Shown one piece after another: positions 57,999 to 64,000 of a DNA stretch of 64,000 nucleotides (position 1 is its first letter; each line of letters opens with the position of its first letter). Origin of the DNA: Limonium bicolor (lineage: Eukaryota > Streptophyta > Magnoliopsida > Caryophyllales > Plumbaginaceae); contig CM041779.1 in assembly GCA_023374045.1 (NCBI GenBank), positions 269,524,131-269,588,130 on the forward strand, read 5' to 3'. Below the pieces are notes generated by a model. That model did no database searches, was not told where the DNA came from, and saw nothing but the letters and a program-made list of their open reading frames with translations. Position numbers and translations under genes: made by a program.

Positions 57999-60900
57999 CG
58001 GTTACAGCCCACATTGTTCGTGCATCTTTGGCCAAAGGCCGCACGTTTTTTTTCTAGATTCAAACTCAACAGGCTTCGTTGACATTTCTCAATTCCTGGC
58101 TCTCCCACTCGATCATTACCGCACAAGTGCAATACCAAAACACTCAGTCATACAGAGTGCAGAAGCGTAAACCCTTGACAGTAAATCTCTCATGAGATAG
58201 GAATGATCATGTCTTCTTTACCACATTTCCTTATCAGCTTCATATCACTAACCGAATATACTCTTACAATGGTCGCTTACTGCGTACCTTGTTCTTTCTC
58301 ATTTTCATGGCATCCGCTACTACTTTAGCTTCCGCCCAGGTGTACTCGCCATTTACACTATGGCTTGCCATTCACTTGGCTCAACAATATACGCTATTCT
58401 TTAAATCTCTCTACGCGCTTGCGCACTGCTTACTCCGCAGTTCATACTGTACACATACAGTGTTCACTACTCATCCGATTACTCTATCGGTTTCCTTTGT
58501 ACTGCTATCAAGGTTCCTCTTTACACACTACTATAGTTCATATGCTCCTTGGCAATATACACATGCTCAAGTTTTACTACACCGCTCTAGCGGTTTCACA
58601 TTTCATGCCTACGTGGTAGCCTTTCTCTGGAGGATTCACGCAATTGCCGCTCCCTAGGCCCCACAGTAACAAGTGGTATCCCCACTCTAAAGTAGCGGTT
58701 CATTCTCCATTATTTCTTCTATGCGTTTATGCTTATGTTTGCAATGTTTAAATCTATAGTTTGTAGTTAGTTTTCTGGCTTACAAGCCACATTGCCTCGA
58801 CATGCTCCATGCGGGCTGTTTATACAGGTTTCATCTTCTCCGTATGCCATTAAACGGTTAGGAGGTTTTTCTGGGCTCTTTGATATGGTTGTCTCACCAC
58901 ACTTCCGTACTTGGAAGGCCCTTTTATACTTGGTATTAATTCATGCCCTCTAGCAATTTAGGGTATCCCTTGTTACGAGGGATCCCTTCGGGTTCTACCC
59001 GAGTGTTTGCTTTAACACTTGTGTTCTCAACACGAAGTTTCGTTCAACTGTTGTTGACTCTGGCACCCTTCTCGGATTGCTCCTGGGTGTTACTGAGTTT
59101 TGCCATCTCATCTGGCCTGAATTCATGGGTATATTCAGTTCCTTACTCCGTCTTGCGGTTATATACTTGACTATCCCGTTTAGGGTTGTAATGTCTCCCA
59201 TTATTGGGTAGATCCTTGGTACTCTTCCTTTACTTTCTTGGTCAGGTCGTTACTCTCTTCAGTGAGGTATAATGTGGGAATTCTATCCCATTTATCATAA
59301 CATTAATAAGTTCATTTAGGCATTCGCCGTATTGCTTACACTGGTATTCATTCCAGTCATTTTGTATTTCCTAAGACATATCCAATGTCTATACCCAATA
59401 CTCTGTGCTTCTCGCACTTCTCCACGCTATGTCCTTAAGCCCGTTACCTTACTGGTTTCTAGACTCCTTTAGCTTCGTAAACTTCTTTGTGTTCTTCGAT
59501 CATTCGAGGTGCCAACTGTCTTGGTTTGAATTGGCTCTTTCGTCCGTAGTATGGAGTGGGCTACTTCCCGTGTTCCGTACTCTACTTGTATACATACATG
59601 GAGTATCTTATTGATACGTTGCCACTTACCCGACTAACTCATAATTGGTCTGTCAGGCCCGCAAGCTCCTTCGGAGTGCGGTCGTTCCACGTCTCGTTTA
59701 GTACACCGTAGTGTCGGTCACACGCCTAAGTGAAGTATTCTGTTGCCAACTCCTCTTATATCGTCCTATGATAACTTACCGTGATTCTCTGGTTTGGCTT
59801 TTAAAAATCTGGGAGTTTTTGAAAAATTCTCTGTTTGAAAGGAAAATTTGAGTTGAAAATAAAATCTCCACGGCATTTCAATTCCGGTTGCTTCTTACTA
59901 AGTCTGACTTCTTGCAAACTGGTATGTTCTTTATACAGTGGTCAGGCCTTTAGGCCTTTCCAAGGTTTCATTTCAGAATTCTTAAGGTTTGTCTTGCCAT
60001 ATTGGCTTCTCTCGCCATTTTGGTACTTGCTAAGTACTTCTTATTGCAAAGGTTCCTCTTAATAATCCCGCTGTTACTGCACTTGCCGTGGCAAGTGCGC
60101 GGTACAGGTGGTTTTTAGGTTAACTCATACCGGTCACGGTATTGTTTACATTGTATTTGGTAGCCTTGTTGGCTCTTCCTTGATCCTTTAATTGGATAAC
60201 TGCTCCTTAGAGCTGCTTCTCATTCCTCTTGACATGACTGTCATTCATTTAGGTGCTCCTCCACTCTCGGAGTTCCTTAATTACTTTAATTCTATGCTTT
60301 ACCTCGTTGCTCGTTCCCACGTCTTTACTGTGGTTACCGAGGTTTAACTTATTTAGGTACTACTTCTGTAGTCCTATTCGGGTATATCCCGTAGCTATGC
60401 TCGTAGCTGTCTAAGCTGTATCAGTTAAGTATTGCAACCGCTTTGGGTGTGGCAGGGTGGGTGCATCTACCTTTGACTAGATTCTTAGTCAATACGTATA
60501 CCATTGGTGGTATTAGTTAACTATGGCGGTCCGTAGACATGTGTCCCGGTTCTCGTTAGTTCTCATAAGTCCGTCTTGTCGCACGATTGGTGCATCCTTT
60601 TTACTGCTGCTCGACCAGCTGGGTTCTCGCGACTGCTAAGCATGTCGCCCCAGGCTGCCACAAATTCTGGTCTCCTTGGATTAGGATGTCTCGACCTTCC
60701 GTCATTGCATGCAGTTATTGTCATTTCAGCGGGATCCGTCTCCGGGATTTCCGGTTCTCGGGATCTACCGCATGACAGGGTCTGGTTCAGAATGAAATAT
60801 TTAACCACTGCCAGATCGGGTTTCCCCGTGTGTCTGGCGTTCTTTCCCGAACTTTTAATACGGGGGTTGTGGAGGGCGGGTTTGGTATTGTAGGTATCCA

Positions 60901-61041
60901 GATCATACAGGAAGTTCCTAACTAGCGCATCTCTCACGCTACCACTCAACCCATAGCCCTAAGTCTCTAATTCCTAACTCGGTATTTGCTAAGCTCGGTA
61001 TTTCCAGTCATCAGAGCGATACTTCGCTCTGATACCATTTT
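57999..61041 (-). other. LARD-B interior, right part, with primer site
   Basis: Collinear in blocks with 25500-28438 of LARD-A. The primer site TGGTATCAGAGC is at 61026-61037 on the minus strand, four bases from the 5' LTR. A minus-strand frame without ATG at its start (60949-60563, 128 codons) begins about 75 bases after the primer site. It shares a short stretch (R.EF.A.W.DM.SSRE.PA) with the LARD-A frame at 28071-27859, so it might be a gag relic, but the DNA is conserved in all frames. The rest is non-coding. Confidence 0.7.
61026..61037 (-). other. Primer-binding site, initiator tRNA-Met, LARD-B
   Basis: TGGTATCAGAGC on the minus strand directly after the 5' LTR end, identical to the LARD-A site. 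Confidence 0.92.
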
Positions 61042-64000
61042 TGTAACACCCCAACCGTTAAGCTCGTCATTACCTCATAAATTGTCACCAATTACTCTTA
61101 CTCACGCAGCGGAACTCTAATTACAACGAGGGGTGAAACAACGCCAATAGCCACCCATATGGCTAACCAGGCCTTCCTTACATACCGTAACGGTCTGATG
61201 AACTGGAACAACTGAGTACACAACACAAATACAATACTCAAATCATTTCTTTACTATACCGAGTCTACAATAAATGGATGCCGACAACACATTCGGTCTT
61301 ACACCTCTTTCAATACATAAGTAATTAAAACTACTACCCATGTAACCCAGCAACCCCGTCCTACTCTCGAACGGTAACATCTTCAGTGTACCTGTAAAAT
61401 AAAAACATCGCCCCTAGGGGCTCAGCTTAACGCTGCATATGAAATTCGCATACCCCGAGCGCTAACCGGGGTACGCCGACCACTTAGTCGGATATACATG
61501 GAGTTCATTTTAGTCATACAACATGCATCATAGCAATACAATATATATATGTATTACTCAAGGAATCTACTTCCAATCACGGAACACAATTCCTAACTAA
61601 CATAACAGGGTTGTTAGTTGTATCTGCTTACTCTTAGGCCTTGAGGGTTATACCTCACCTTGCCTTGTTTACTTATTCATTATCTCACCCGCTCTCTCGG
61701 GTTACTTGTTCATATACACACCCATTCTCCTGGGCTACTCGTACCATACTCCCATTCTCTCGGGTTCTTATACTTATTATCTCACCCACACTCTTGGGTT
61801 ATCTATACTCATTATCTCACCCACACTCTTGGGTTAATTATACTCGTTTTCTCACCCACACTCTTGGGTTAATTATACTCAAGCTCTTGTAGATTCTCAA
61901 GACGCTACAGGTCTCCTACGTCACGCTTGTTACTCTTAATACATACTTAGGCCAAAACTCATGGCTCTCTAGCATAGTCTTACTTCCCCGGTTTCGACCC
62001 TACTCTGGGTCTAGCATGGTGGGAAGGTTCAACTAGTTCACGGAACTCTCTCTTAGTTCCTAACTCTTTTACTTAGGCCCGACTGCTCTCGGACTACTTA
62101 CATTCCCATACACTCCTCTCTCGGAGTTACAGTAATATTATGTATATTAGTCTAGAAGCATCACTCCCGATGTTTCTAACGACCTTGGGAACATTACTTA
62201 AGTTTGGTTAATCTTAGGTTTTAAGAGTTACCCATGTATTTACTTTACTCCTACTTTCGGTTATTTACATATATCAGGTAAAATCCTCATATAGGAGGTC
62301 GACCATGTCTCAAGGGAGTTACTAATCCCTCAGGTCTCTTTTACCTTTTTCACTAGTTCACATCTTCAAACTATCTTAAATCCTCTTGAAGGAGGCTCAC
62401 TTAACTTTCCACTCTCATTTGTTTCGTGGATCGTTTCAATGTGGTTTTCTAACCATTATCGGGTATTTACTCAACCCGTACTTCTCCTCAGTTTCTAGGG
62501 AGTTCATATGTTTGTGTTATCGTTATACTTTAACGAATAGTTTGTGTGTTTGCACGTTTTCGTTATCATAAGCGTCGACCCGATCTATGGGTCTCTAGCC
62601 AAACGTTACTCACTACGAGTCGGTCCATTCACTATGTTAGACCACACCGGCATACAAGTATGTTAGCTCATTCAACATACAACAAGGCATACATAATCAA
62701 CCAAAGGATTATTTTCATGCTTTAATCTTGATTAAGCCGGCACACAAACACACAAATCAACGTAACTCGGTTAGCACGCGGAGTATGAGAAAATCATACC
62801 TTTCACCGGGGGTTTTACTTTTACCGTGTCATATCACCATGCTCGGGTCACGCACGATTCTCTGATAATGTTTCAAGCATTATTATTAATACTAAACTCA
62901 TACGGTACATAATAAAATGCTATTCCCGTATTTACCCCGTTATCCTGTTAACTCGGTTTTACCCTTGTTAATTTGAGTTCTCACTTCTCAATCACTTCTA
63001 ACACTTTCTTACACTTCCTAGGGCCTTTACATGTCACCAAACAAGGCCTTAACATCTTATAACATCATTAACACTTAAACCCCCACCATTTAAAGCCTGA
63101 AAAATACTCTCTGTAGGTTTCTGGGGGTGGTCCGGGACTTGGTACCAACCCTAAGTCCCGGACCAATGCTGGTCGTGACTCTCGGGTTATTTTTCTACCA
63201 TGGTCCGGGACCTTGTCCCTATCCCAAGTCCCGGACCAGCATGGATGTTCAGTCTCGGCGTATTTAAATGGGGTGGTCCGGGACCTTGTCCTCACCTTAA
63301 GTCCCGGACCAAAGTGGACATTGAACTCTCGGTATGAAAACAGGGGGGTGGTCCGGGACTTTGTCCATGGACTAGGTCTCGGACCCTGCTACAGATTTTG
63401 CATATTTTGACATTTTCTAACTCTGTTCCAAGTCCTCTCTTAGCCCATTGATTAACCAATCTTCCCCACCTTAAATCCTCATGTTTAAGCACTTACTTAC
63501 CCTTCTTAATCACCTTAAACTAAGCACCAAGTGCACTCACCAACTCTAATTAATTTCACTTAAAATTCACTTACACTTTCGTAACTAGTTTCCTTGTTTT
63601 CTTCACTTCTTGTAACAGATTTAGCTCCCTCTTTTACCATTCACATAATGTCATTTCCAACACTTCAATTGACATTATTTCTACTCCTCATACACACTTC
63701 TCCTTAGTTTGGTTTCCAAATCCTTAACCAACCATTCAAAACTCTTAACCTCCTAGTTACTTCCTTATAATAAAACACCCAAATCCATCCATTCCTAGGC
63801 AAATTTTGACAGCACTTGCCTACTTCTTTAGCATGTTCACCACACTTAAATCAACTCATAAACATCCTCTTCTCCCCAGTTTAATCAAGCAACAACAATT
63901 ACAATACACCAAATTCCCACTTGTTCACACATATACACTAGTTTAGTTTCTAGGTTTATTTGCACACATAAACCTCATTAAAACATTCTCCTTCAACTAA
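61042..64000 (-). repeat. LARD-B 5' LTR, partial
   Basis: Collinear with 31256-34230 at high identity; continues past the window. It contains the 35-bp repeats (61668-61881) and the hairpin array (63129-63385). Confidence 0.92.
63129..63385. repeat. Hairpin array in LARD-B 5' LTR, four units
   Basis: Partners of 33347-33604. The first unit here is perfect (GTCCCGGACC) where the 3' LTR has GTCCCAGACC, and the fourth here is GTCTCGGACC where the 3' LTR is perfect. Confidence 0.9.

Larger units (their letters stand above)
31256..64000 (-). mobile_element. LARD-B, non-coding LTR retrotransposon with 4.8-kb LTRs, right end outside window
   Basis: A minus-strand element related to LARD-A. 3' LTR 31256-36037, polypurine tract 36040-36053, interior 36038-38058 plus 57999-61041 (about 5.07 kb once Ogre-C and one target copy are removed), primer site 61026-61037, 5' LTR from 61042 to beyond the window. 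The two LTRs are nearly identical, with about six differences in the first 250 bp. It is inserted in the LARD-A 5' LTR; ACACT at 31251-31255 is the likely left target duplication, unverified. No coding domain is recognisable, so like LARD-A it would depend on proteins supplied in trans. Confidence 0.85.

Overview
This window is intergenic DNA from a flowering plant, most likely a eudicot with a large, repeat-rich nuclear genome. The signs are CACTA (En/Spm) transposases of the plant Tnp2 type, LTR retrotransposons primed by initiator tRNA-Met and tRNA-Arg, GT-AG introns, and no bacterial gene organisation. I found no host gene. Nearly every base belongs to one of six transposable elements nested in one another; I name them here for reference.

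Layout. (1) 1-8248: CACTA-1, minus strand, left end outside the window, with a broken Tnp2 gene and a broken second gene (plant transposase plus Ulp1-like protease). (2) 8249-10157: LTR-X, the right part of a plus-strand LTR that CACTA-1 interrupts. (3) 10158-31255: LARD-A, a minus-strand, apparently non-coding LTR retrotransposon with LTRs of about 4.5 kb. Its 3' LTR is split by CACTA-2 (10735-19970, plus strand, both ends and a 3-bp target duplication present). Its 5' LTR is cut at 31255 by the next element. (4) 31256 to beyond 64000: LARD-B, a related minus-strand element with a 4.8-kb LTR. (5) 38059-57993: Ogre-C, a plus-strand Ogre/Tat-like element of 19.9 kb with LTRs of 6.3-6.5 kb, inserted in the interior of LARD-B with a 5-bp target duplication (CCTGT).

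How the parts relate. Nesting gives the order: LARD-A came first, then LTR-X, CACTA-2 and LARD-B within it, then CACTA-1 inside LTR-X and Ogre-C inside LARD-B. The three retroelements keep cis signals (LTR ends, primer sites, polypurine tracts, structured repeats) but no recognisable gag-pol, so they would need proteins from elsewhere. Both CACTA elements keep terminal and subterminal binding-site-like repeats, but their proteins are frameshifted.

The most interesting signals are structural. Arrays of GC-rich hairpins sit in the LTRs of LARD-A, LARD-B and LTR-X, with compensating changes between families. A 40-bp double hairpin recurs five times in Ogre-C with compensating base changes. Ogre-C has a 175-bp higher-order tandem array just before its polypurine tract, and a nested stem structure across the polypurine tract/LTR junction. 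A near-identical block with a kissing-loop-like palindrome is shared by LARD-A and LARD-B. A 250-bp foldback lies just upstream of the CACTA-2 transposase. No computation was run: identities and structures were judged by eye.
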